From Elephas maximus indicus (lineage: Eukaryota; Chordata; Mammalia; Proboscidea; Elephantidae): a DNA stretch of 64,000 nucleotides. The translations under genes were made by a program, and so were the position numbers. The DNA lies in the NCBI RefSeq assembly GCF_024166365.1, contig NC_064822.1, positions 110,418,823 through 110,482,822 of the forward strand, written 5' to 3'. Below the pieces are notes generated by a model. It saw only the letters and a list, made by a program, of their open reading frames with translations. It was not told where the DNA came from and ran no database searches. Position 1 is the stretch's first letter; the number at the start of each line of letters is the position of its first letter. Positions 56,116 through 64,000 of this stretch are shown here, piece by piece.

Positions 56116-56815
56116 AGATGCCTTTATTATGTTGAGAAATTTCCTTTCTATAGCTATTTTATTGAGAGTTTTTATTAGTAATGGATGTTGGACTTTGTCG
56201 AATGCCTATTCTGCATCAATTGAGATGATCGTGTGATTCTTCTTTCTTTTTATTTATGTGGTGGATTACATTGATTGATTTTCTAATGTTGAACCATCCT
56301 TGCATACCTGTTATGAATCCTACTTGGTCACGGTGTATTATTTTTTTGATATGATGCTGAATTCTATTGGCTAGAATTTTGTTGAGAATTTTTGCATCCA
56401 TACTCATGAGAGATATTGGTGTCTTTGCCTGGTTTTGCTATCAGGGTTATGCTGGCTTCATAGAATGAATTCAGAAGTATCACTTCCTGTTCTAAGTTCT
56501 GAAATAGTTTGAGTAGTACTGGTGTAAGCTCTTCTCTGGGTTATTTATGTTCTCTCCTGTTTTTCTTTTGTCAGTTTGGCCAGTGGTTTGTTGATTCTTT
56601 CAAAGAACCAACTTTGGGTTTTGTTGATCATTTCTATTGTTTTTTCTATTCTCCATTTCAGTTATTTCTGCTCTGATCTTTATTATTTCCTTCCTTCTGG
56701 TGGCTGTGGGCTTCTTTTGCTGTTCTCTTTCTTTTTGTTCAAGTTGTGTAACTAATATTTTGATTTTGTCCCTTTCTTCTTTTTTGATGTGTGCATCTAG
56801 TGCTATAAATTGACC
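56116..56815 (-). pseudogene. L1 ORF2, N-terminal RT part, broken
   Basis: Continues ORF2 beyond the RTE insertion: 56216-56407 reads [17 protein letters not shown] and [15 protein letters not shown], the start of the RT domain. Ends at 56815 (TATAAATTGA in + orientation), where the order is broken. Confidence 0.85.
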
Positions 56816-56855
56816 AAAACCTTTGGGACACAGAAAAGGCAGTCCTCAGTGGTTC
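56816..56855 (+). repeat. Inverted L1 ORF2 snippet at a rearrangement junction
   Basis: CCAAAACCTTTGGGACACAG then AAAAGGCAGTCCTCAG is L1 ORF2 in + orientation, directly abutting the minus-strand ORF2 at the point where that same sequence should continue. It marks a small inversion at the edge of the internal deletion. Confidence 0.7.
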
Positions 56856-56865
56856 CCTAGTCAAG

Positions 56866-57655
56866 CATGGCTTCACAGCCTTTCATGAAGGAGCAAAGAT
56901 GTAACATGGAGCCAGGTGTTCCAGAGAAAGGAGGGGGAGGTGGTAGGGGGCACAGAAGAAACCAAAAGAGACAGAAAGAACCAACACCGGGTAAGGGGCC
57001 CGGCCCGTGTGGGCAGGGTGAATCCAAGCAGCCTGAGGCCAAAGCAGTTGCCGTTCAGCCAAGAGACTGTGGCTGGCGGAGAAGCAGAGGAGGCCTAAGG
57101 GGGGAGGAAGAAGGAAGGAGGTTAGGAAAGTGTATATCGCTAGTTACCGGGTGCTCTAGTCTCCTGCTGGGAGCTGCTTTCCCTTACTCCCTGTCCACAG
57201 ATCTCCGACGTGGGTGGGGTGAATCCAAGCGGCAAGGACGCTGCACTTCCCGCCTGCCTAGCCACCACAGCCAGTCAGGAAGCTCGGAGGTAGAGCAGTG
57301 GGCAGAGAATGTGGGGTGGGTAAGCATGTATGCTGGTTTCCGGGTGCTCTGTCTCCTCCTGGGAGTTCAGCGAAGCTGCTTTCCCGCGCTCCCTGTCTGC
57401 CATCCCCGACAGGAGTCCAAGATGGCAGATCCGTGCTGCTGCCAGCGATGGGACCCTCCACAGGTATCTCTCCTTGTTCTCTGTCCTCTGGCAGTTTCTT
57501 ATTCCATTTGGTGCTTGGCTGAGTTCTTTATCTCCTCATTTGACCCTTCAGGTTCCCAGAATGATGTTCGTCTCTGTTTTACTTAGTTTTTTGGGTCTTT
57601 GCTGTAGAGGGATGGCATGGTGCTTCCATCTGTGATGCCATGTTGGCCGGAGTCC
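56866..57655 (-). promoter_or_regulatory. L1 5' UTR with two tandem ~200-bp units
   Basis: Adjoins the TSD, so it is the 5' end of the L1. GGGTGAATCCAAGC recurs at about 57016 and 57217, and GGGTGCTCT at about 57149 and 57342, giving a unit of about 193-201 bp. Sense-strand sequence near the start reads GGCCAACATGGCATCACAG. Repeated 5' units act as promoters in some mammalian L1s; that role is inferred here. Confidence 0.65.
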
Positions 57656-57694
57656 AGCAGCCAAACTCTTAACCACTGCACCACCAGGGCTTCT
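57656..57694 (-). mobile_element. AfroSINE, type A, right piece (split by an L1)
   Basis: AGCAGCCAAACTCTTAACCACTGCACCACCAGGGC is the missing head of the SINE at 51852-51998. Its first 15 bp are the right TSD copy. Confidence 0.92.
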
Positions 57695-58125
57695 AATGCC
57701 ACAAAAAAAGAAAACTACAGACCAATGTCTGTCGTGAACACAGACACAAAAATTCTCAACAAAATTCAGGGCAATAGAATTCAACAGCATATCAAAAAAT
57801 AATACATCATGACTAAGTGGAAAGCATACCAGGTATACAGGGACAGTTCAACATTATAAAATCAATCAGCGTAATCCATTACAAAAGTAAAACAAAAGAA
57901 AAAATTCACGTGATCATACCAGTTGACACAGAAAAGGCATTTGACAAAGTCCAACACCCATCCCTGATAAAAACCATCAGCAAAGTAGGAAAGAAGGGAA
58001 ATTCCTCAACAATAAAGGGCATTTATACAAAACTAACAGCCAACATCACAAAACAATATGTGTATAAATTTTTGAATGAGAAATTAACTTGAGTTGTAAA
58101 CTTTCACCTAAAGCAAAATTAAAGA
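57695..58125 (+). mobile_element. L1 LINE (+), right part
   Basis: Resumes ORF2 (AAAAGAAAACTACAGACCAATG), keeping [14 protein letters not shown] and the RT motif A region (..TEKAFDKVQHPSLIKT.., from the frame at 57817-58092). After about 58050 it jumps to the last bases of the 3' UTR (GAGTTGTAAACTTTCACC), so a second internal deletion removed most of ORF2. Confidence 0.85.
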
Positions 58126-58129
58126 AAGA

Positions 58130-58235
58130 AAGGAAAGAAAGGCCTAGCAATCTGTAAAGAAAACCCTGTGAAGCAGTTCTACTCTGTAACACATGAGGTC
58201 GTTGTGAGTTGGGAGCTGACTCTTCAGCAGCTAAC
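58130..58235 (+). repeat. AfroSINE type B, 3' half
   Basis: GAAAGGCCTAGCAATCTG, AGCAGTTCTACTCTGTAACAC, GTCGTTGTGAGTTGG; the head is missing. Confidence 0.8.
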
Positions 58236-58239
58236 CACA

Positions 58240-59850
58240 AAGACAACTAACACATATCTCGTGTGAATTTAAGTACCTTTGCATCTTCCCACTTTGGATC
58301 TTAATTTAGTCATATGTAAATTTAAAGAGGTTTTATCCAACAGTCTTTAACACGTATTGATTCATTGGTAAGGTCCTTTCTAACTCTCTCTTTCAGAGCA
58401 TAACTTACAATTGTTGGAGGTGGGGGCCAGATACTAGCCTTTAAAAAGAGTGTCATACTCATAGAATCTTTTCCTCAATATTTGTTTATTTGAATTGAAA
58501 AGAAACTTCTAGAGTCTTCCTCACTTCTGTGAAGTTCAAAATGAGCCTCTTCTTTCTTGTGCTCCCTACCCAGTTAGCAGTGATCCTGCTGTGACTGCCG
58601 CATCCCAGGCTGGGCTGGGCCACAGCTTGCCGGGAGCTCAGCTTTCCAGAGAGGGCTGCAGACCCTGGGAGGGCGACAGATGGCTCAGCTGCAGCAACAG
58701 TTTGTGAAAAGAGTCACTTACGGGAACTTGAGAGGGACGTTTGTTAGGTAGTCCTATGAGGTAGAAGACAAGACCCAAGGGGGGAATGAATACCAGGGGT
58801 TGTTTTACAGAGAGGCTTTTGCAAATTTGGACTAAGGGAGCAAGTACAAAATAAAAAGCTATTTCCTTGGGCAAAGGCTAATTTTCCATTATTGTCAGAA
58901 GTCTCTGCACAGGTTACTCTGTCCCTGCTGTCTCCTCCTGATCAACTTCCTTTTGTCACTTCAGACAGGGTTCTCTTCTGATTCCAGCAGTTTCTGGAAA
59001 AGAGTCTGCACCTCTCTCAGGCCAGGGCAAGGGCCCAAAGCTGGTATCTTAGCTCTGAGACATGAGTCCTAGAATGCTGGACTTTCAAGGTGACAAGAAC
59101 CTAAGGGGCCTCTGAGAGTTGAACATGTGGGAGCCATGGCCCCTCGCAGTGAAGGAGCTTGAAGTGGCAGGAATGGCTGGAGTGTGGACAGGACACAGAG
59201 ATCTGCTATGACTTTGTTTCCAAATGTACCTCTGGACAAGTGACTAAATCCCAGGACTTAAGCTCCATGCTGTTGGGAGTCTGTTCACTCATGTGCAACA
59301 ATGGGGGTAACCCCTCCCTCTGGCACTATTAACCGGAAATCCTCAAACCTCTAAGCTGCTTAAATTGGTTTAGACTTGGTGTCCACCTAGTGGCAGCAGA
59401 GGAGAACAGCAGCTAGAAAGGGCAGTGTTCACAGTCACCTCTTCTGTAAGATGTCTGGGCAAGAGAATAGGAGCCGAGGGGACAGTTGTCCATCTCACCG
59501 TCCCCAGACTGGTCCCCAATCAACTGGAGTCCAAATGTCTTATAACACTTTTGATTCAGACAAGTTCTTTTGAAGTACTAATCTTACCGCTCTTGTGAAA
59601 GGCTAAACCTACTAATTTCTTTCAGCATGCTGTGGATTGGTGTTAGCATCGTTCTCTGAAATACAGTGATGACAAAGTCAGCCAATGTGTGAAAAAGGAT
59701 ACTGGACTGGAGTGTGGTTTCAGAAAGTCATTTAATTAGTTGAAAATCCTTTTCCAGTTTGGTAAAATGAAGATAGTATTTTCTGTTTTACACAATAATT
59801 ATAAGTAGTGTTCAGTACTTCTACGGTTTCTGAAAGTGTTTTAAAGCATA
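58240..59850. other. Unique intergenic DNA
   Basis: Mostly free of recognised repeats. 58560-59100 is GC-richer with CAGATGGCTCAGCTGCAGC (two E-box cores, about 58678-58696). 59200-59330 could be a worn MIR. No gene recognised. Confidence 0.4.
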
Positions 59851-59862
59851 ATCTATATCATG

Positions 59863-60017
59863 TATGGAGCCCTAGTGGCACAGTGGTTAAGTGTTTGGCT
59901 GCTAACCAAAAGGTTGTTAGTTCGAATCCACCAGCTGCCTCTTGGAAACCCTATGGGGCAGCTCTACTCTGTTGTATAGGGTTGCTATAAGCTGGAATTG
60001 ACTTGACGGCAATGGGT
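59863..60017 (+). mobile_element. AfroSINE, type A
   Basis: GGAGCCCTAGTGGCACAGTGG, AGTTCGAATCCACCAGC, GGAATTGACTTGACGGC. TATATCATG at 59854-59862 and 60018-60026 is a 9-bp TSD. Confidence 0.93.
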
Positions 60018-60109
60018 TATATCATGCATAGAACCATGATAGAAGATCAAGAGAGATAATTAATATGAAAATGCGAACTGTCCTAATGGGAGAAATTCAT
60101 ATAATTAAG

Positions 60110-60260
60110 TATCTTAATCCTAACATAATTCTGAGGGAGATTTGGGGTGGTTCTACCCCCTTCTTAGCTGAGAAATCTGAGGAACAGAATCAGAGAGTAA
60201 TGTACCACAGAATAATTTAGGACCAAAATAAATTAGAGCCTGGCTTCTTCACTTTAACCC
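60110..60260 (-). repeat. MIR, diverged
   Basis: TTAGCTGAGAAATCTGAGGAACAGAATC and the worn TGTACCACAGAATAATTTAGG fit the reverse MIR core. Confidence 0.5.
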
Positions 60261-60458
60261 CCAGGCAGTTTCTAAGAGATCACACACACTACTTCTGACC
60301 ACTGTAACAAACACTCACTTATCAAGTTATAGCATAGCACATGTTCCGTGAACATGCCTAAGGCAAAAGTGAGAATTTTGCTTTAGAGAAGTAGAGGTAG
60401 GTGCCTCCTTCCCCATCAAGGGTGTTTGGCGTTATTTTAAGACACTATTGTAAGTTCT

Positions 60459-60618
60459 GGAGCCCTGGTGGAGCAGTGGTTAAGAGCTTGGCTGCTAAAC
60501 AAAAAGGTCAGTAGTTTGAATTCACAAGCCGCTCCTTGGAAACCCTATGGGGCACTTCTTCTCTGTCTGATGGGGTTGATATGAATTAGAATTGACCTGG
60601 CAGCAATTTTTTTTTTTT
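60459..60618 (+). mobile_element. AfroSINE, type A
   Basis: GGAGCCCTGGTGGAGCAGTGG, AGTTTGAATTCACAAGC, CTATGGGGCACTTCTTC, T-run tail. GTAAGTTCTGG (left) and CTAAGTTCTAG (right) support a TSD. Confidence 0.9.
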
Positions 60619-60934
60619 TAATTCTAAGTTCTAGATGAGGGAGATGAAGATTAAAAAAACCAATTATTGAGCGTTACCATGTTCTGGTCACTGAGATAGC
60701 TCTGAGGGTACTTTACATTTAGTTATTTCAATTTTAATCCCAGCAACGAATCGAAGAGTGTATTGAGAGATACAGAATTATATTACAATGGGAGAGAAAC
60801 AGGAGGATTTTCTGATTTGGATGTCAAATATTCGAAGAAGTGCTAAGTGTAGCTTATGGAATTTCCTTCTCAGGAGACATTTTAGGAGTTTAAGGAGCAA
60901 AAAACAAAACAAAAAAACATGGTTAGTGATTACC

Positions 60935-60990
60935 CAGTACCCAGTGCTGTCGAGTCAAATCTGACTCATAGCGACCCTATAGGACAGTAA
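60935..60990 (-). repeat. AfroSINE tail fragment
   Basis: CAGTGCTGTCGAGTCAAATC and CTCATAGCGACCCTATAGG. Confidence 0.75.
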
Positions 60991-61059
60991 CTTAAAAAAA
61001 AAAATTTTTTTTTTAGTACTAGTGCTAAATTCTTTATACTGCTAATTAAAAGTTACAAC

Positions 61060-61235
61060 AAATAACTAGCATAACTTTAATTATCCTCATTTTATAGATA
61101 GGCAACTGAATTTTCAAAGAGATTCAAAGGAAAGCATGTTACTATAGGTCACACAGCTGGTTCAATGGCAGGGATAGGATTTGAAGACAGAATAGCCTGA
61201 CACTAATGTTCACACTCTTTGCATTGCACTCTGCT
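61060..61235 (-). repeat. MIR
   Basis: ATCCTCATTTTATAGATAGGCAACTG, GGTCACACAGCTGGTTCAATGGC. Confidence 0.8.
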
Positions 61236-61289
61236 GCCACCACATGATAGAATAACATGCTCTTTTGACCCTTATTGCTTGTCTGGGTT

Positions 61290-61450
61290 AGATCTTACCT
61301 AGACCTGTTTTGCTTGCTACAGTAGCCACTAGCCACACGTGACTACTTAGAATTAAATAAAATTAAAAATTAAGTTCCTCATTCACACAAGCCACATTTC
61401 AAGTGCTCAGTAACCACATGTGGCTAAGGACAACTGTATTGGACAGCACA
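61290..61450 (+). repeat. Old MER-type DNA transposon fragment
   Basis: GTAGCCACTAGCCACACGTG, CCACATTTCAAGTGCTCAGTAACC and CCACATGTGGC, ending TGTATTGGACAGCAC. Same family as 24755-24930, in the other orientation. Name not certain. Confidence 0.6.
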
Positions 61451-61539
61451 GATATAGAACATTTCCATTACTGCAGAGAATTCTAGATGGAACAAGATCC
61501 CTTCCAGATGAGAAGCTGTGCAGTGAAGTGGCAAGGGCA

Positions 61540-61690
61540 GAGGCTCTAGAGGCAACAGATTTGGGCTGGAAACCTAACTTTTCCACTAAGTTACTTAACT
61601 TCATTAAACCTTATTTTACTGGGTTGAAGTATGAGGCTAATAATAGTTTTCCTTCAAGAGATTATTGCAAGAGTCACATAATAGAATTCT
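61540..61690 (+). repeat. MIR
   Basis: GGCAGAGGCTCTAGAGGC, GGGCTGGAAACCTAACTTTTCCAC and AAGTTACTTAACTTCATTAAACC keep forward MIR order. Confidence 0.75.
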
Positions 61691-61988
61691 AGAAAATTTG
61701 TAAGTACATGGCAAAAGTTAGCCATTCTTAGAGGCCATCTGCAGAAACCTAGAAAATAACTAGGTTTTATTAGAAGTAAGCATGAAATGGTGCATACGTG
61801 TTTGATTTACTGTAATTTTAAAATAAACCAGGTTGGTGTAGGAGTGTCCTTAAATTAGACATAGTAAAAACATTATCCAGGAATCTTAATTGTGCATAGT
61901 ATTTGGACACTTAAGCATACCTTATTTAGGGCGCAGATAACTACATTTCATCATTGAATTCCCATGGCATAGAAGAGTGCCTCACATA

Positions 61989-63690
61989 TGTTGTTGTTGT
62001 TAGGTGCCATCAAGTCAGTTCCAACTGGTAGCAACCCTATGAACAACAGAAGGAAACACTGCTGGGTCCTGTGCCATCCTCAAAATCTTTGCTATGTTCG
62101 AGCGCATTGTTGCAGCCACTGTGTCAATCCATCTCACTGAGAGACTTCCTTTTTTTTCTGTGACCCTCAATTTTACCAAGCATGATGTCCTTCTCCAGGG
62201 ACTGGCCCCTCCTGATAACATGTCCAAAGTATGTGAGACAAGGTCTAGACATTCTTGTTTCTAATGACAATTTTGGCTGTACTTCTTCCAAGACAGATTT
62301 GTTCGTTCTTCTGGCAGTCCATGGTACGTTCAATATTCTTCAAAGGCGTCAATTCTTCTCCCGTCTTCCCCATTCACTTTACAACTTTCACATGCATATG
62401 AGACAATTGAAAACACCATGGCTTGGGTCAGGCGCACCTTAGTCTTCAAGGTGACATTTTTACTTTTTAAGACTTTAAAGAGGTCTTTTGCAGCACATTT
62501 GCCCAATGCAATGCATCTTTTGATTTCTTGACTGCTGCTTCCATGGGTGTTGATTGTGGATCCAAGTAAAATGAAATCCTTGATAACTTCAATATTTTCT
62601 CCATTTATCATGATGTTGCTTATTGGTCCAGTTGTGAGGATTTTTGTTTGCTTTGAGGTGTAATCCACACTGAAGGCTGTGATCTTTCATATTCATCAAC
62701 AAGAGCTTCAAGTCGTCTTCACTTTCGGCAAACAAGGTTTTGTCATCTGCATAACGAAGGTTGTTAATGAGTCTTCCTCCAGTTCTGATGACCTGTTCTT
62801 CATATAGTCCAGCTTCTCCAATTACTTGCTCGGCATACAGATTAATAAATATGGTGAAAGGATACAACCCTAATGCACACCTTTCCTGACTTTAAACCAT
62901 GCAGTATCCCCTTGTTTTGTTCAAAAGACCACTTCTTTGTCTAAGTACAGATTCCTCATAAGTGTTCTGGAATTCCCATTCCTCAAAATGTTATCTGTAA
63001 TTTGTTACGATCCACACAGTCAAATGCCTTTGCATAGTCAATAAAACACAAGTAAACATCCTTCTGGTATTCTCTGCTTTCAGCCAGGATCCATCTGACA
63101 TCGGCAATGATATCCCTGGTTCTGTGTCTTCTTCTGAATCCGGCTGGAATTTCTGGCAGTTCCCGGTCAATGTACTGTTGTAACCGTTTTTGAATGATCT
63201 TCAGCTAAATTTTACTTGCGTGTGTTATTAACAATATTGTTTGGTAATTTCCACATCCTGTTGAATCTCCTTTCTTTGGAATGAGTACAAATATGGATTT
63301 CTTCCAGTCAGATGGCCAGGTAGCTCTCTTTTGAATTTCTTGGCATAGTCAAGTGAGCACTTCCAGTACTGCATCTCTGTGTTAAAACATCTCAATTGAC
63401 ATTCCGTCAATTCCTGAAGCCTTGTGTTTTGCTAGTGCCTTCAGTACAGCTTGGACCTCTTCCTTCAGTACTATCGGTTCTTGGTCATATGCTACCTCTT
63501 GAAATGTTTGAAAGTCAACCAATGCTTGTTGATACAGTGACTTTATGTATTCTTTCCATCTTTTTTCGATGCTTATTGCGTCGTTTAGTATTTTCCCTGA
63601 AGAATCCTTCAATATCGTAACTTGAGTCTTGACTTTTTTCTTCAGTTCTTTCAGTGCCTCGCATATAGTTTTCCTATATACATTGGGTGA
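61989..63690 (-). mobile_element. RTE LINE, 1.7-kb 5'-truncated copy
   Basis: The 3' end is at the left with a TTGTTGTTGTT tail and GGTGCCATCAAGTCAGTTCC. Minus-strand frames give, in order, the RT entry (..LKELKKKVKTQVTIL.., ..KHKASGIDGMSIEMF, 63382-63735), the catalytic RYADDKTL box (62589-62867), INTHGSSSQEIKRC (62330-62668) and the C-terminus (..PWTARRTNKSVLEEVQ.., 62124-62333). Frameshifts and stops between them make it non-functional. It includes RT coding sequence absent from the other RTE copies here. Confidence 0.9.
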
Positions 63691-63691
63691 A

Positions 63692-63800
63692 TCAAACATA
63701 CTACAAACCAAAAATACCAAACCCGTTATCATCAACTCAATTCCAACTCATAGCGACCCTACAGGACAGAGTAGAACTGCCCCATAGAGTTTCCAAGGTT
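63692..63800 (-). mobile_element. AfroSINE, type A, head missing
   Basis: AAATACCAAACCCGTTATCATC, ATAGCGACCCTACAGGACAG, CCCATAGAGTTTCCAAGG; breaks off where RTE(+) sequence begins. Confidence 0.88.
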
Positions 63801-63804
63801 GTTG

Positions 63805-64000
63805 TTATGGCATTGGTGAAGAACATTGAATATACCATGGATTGCCAGAAGAATGAACAAATCTGTCTTGGAAGAAGTACAGCCAGAATGCTCCTTAGAA
63901 GTGAGGATGGTGAGACTTCGTCGGTCTCACATACTTTGGATGTATTATCAGGAGGGATCAGTCCCTGGAGAAGAACATTATGCTTGGAAAAGTAGAGGGT
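63805..64000 (+). mobile_element. RTE LINE, C-terminal region, runs off the window
   Basis: GAACATTGAATATACCATGG, TTGGAAGAAGTACAGCCAG and GGAGAAGAACATTATGCTTGG match the RTE C-terminal coding region seen at 32095-32275. Opposite in orientation to the RTE just upstream. The 3' end lies outside the window. Confidence 0.88.

Larger units (their letters stand above)
51999..57655 (-). mobile_element. L1 LINE (-), 5.66-kb insertion with 15-bp TSD
   Basis: AGCAGCCAAACTCTT flanks it at 51984-51998 and 57656-57670. The poly(T) at 51999-52013 is the A tail. The 3' UTR lies at about 52191-53150 and ORF2 runs to 56815, interrupted by an RTE. The 5' end is at 57655. The insertion point, read on the opposite strand as TT/AAGA, fits an L1 endonuclease site. 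ORF1 and the 5' half of ORF2 are missing, so the copy is dead. Confidence 0.88.

Noticed and set aside
56867-57586. A 239-codon + strand ORF as a host gene
   Set aside because: It lies antisense in L1 5' sequence, includes part of the tandem units and resembles no protein I know.
343-63800. tRNA genes suggested by CCCTGGTGGCGCAGTGGTTAAG and GGTTCGAATCC words
   Set aside because: These are the tRNA-derived heads of AfroSINEs; no cloverleaf with an acceptor stem was found.
343-63800. Regularly recurring ~150-200 bp repeats as a CRISPR-like or tandem array
   Set aside because: They are dispersed SINEs in both orientations with their own TSDs; spacing is irregular and the host is a mammal.

Overview
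The window is vertebrate nuclear DNA from a placental mammal, almost certainly an afrothere and most likely a proboscidean (elephant) or close relative. The main reason is that dozens of copies of one SINE family punctuate both strands. It has a tRNA-like head (..CCCTGGTGGCGCAGTGGTTAAG..), a middle with CTATGGGGCAGTTCTACTCTG, and a tail with GAGTCGGAATCGACTCGACG. This is AfroSINE, and it comes with RTE-type LINEs whose 3' end it shares. Ancient eutherian repeats (MIR, L2, MER5, Tigger1, L1M, MaLR-like LTR) fill much of the rest.

Only one host protein gene is supported: NEUROD4 (ATH3/MATH3), on the + strand. A predicted non-coding first exon lies at about 4530-4902 and ends in a strong splice donor. 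An intron of about 7.7 kb follows. A second exon starts at 12595 and carries the whole 330-residue ORF (12604-13596). A 3' UTR of up to about 2.5 kb ends near the distal AATAAA at 16054. The protein is a proneural bHLH transcription factor acting on E-boxes in differentiating neurons and retina.

Layout: 1-4430 is 5' flank with L1 and SINE fragments. 4430-16080 is the NEUROD4 locus, with a repeat-poor, homeodomain-site-rich stretch in intron 1 (about 9720-10560). 16080-49680 is gene-free, with SINEs, MIRs, L2s, a hAT-like transposon with clear TIRs and an 8-bp target duplication (36922-37664), and a few repeat-free stretches that could be distal enhancers. 49680-58235 is a stack of insertions: a Tigger1 fragment beside an L1(+), split by an AfroSINE(-), itself split by a 5.66-kb L1(-) with a 15-bp target duplication, which in turn holds another AfroSINE and an RTE. 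58240-64000 is mostly unique or old repeat DNA and ends in two oppositely oriented RTE copies.

No tRNA, rRNA, CRISPR array, prokaryotic operon or intact viral gene was seen. The best candidates for something undescribed are the hAT-like element, the rearranged L1 with a duplicated 5' unit, the 56-bp near-perfect palindrome in intron 1, and the intron 1 and distal regulatory candidates. All repeat family names and regulatory calls come from reading the sequence and recalling consensus sequences; no database search or alignment was run. Boundaries are approximate unless a target-site duplication (TSD) is cited.
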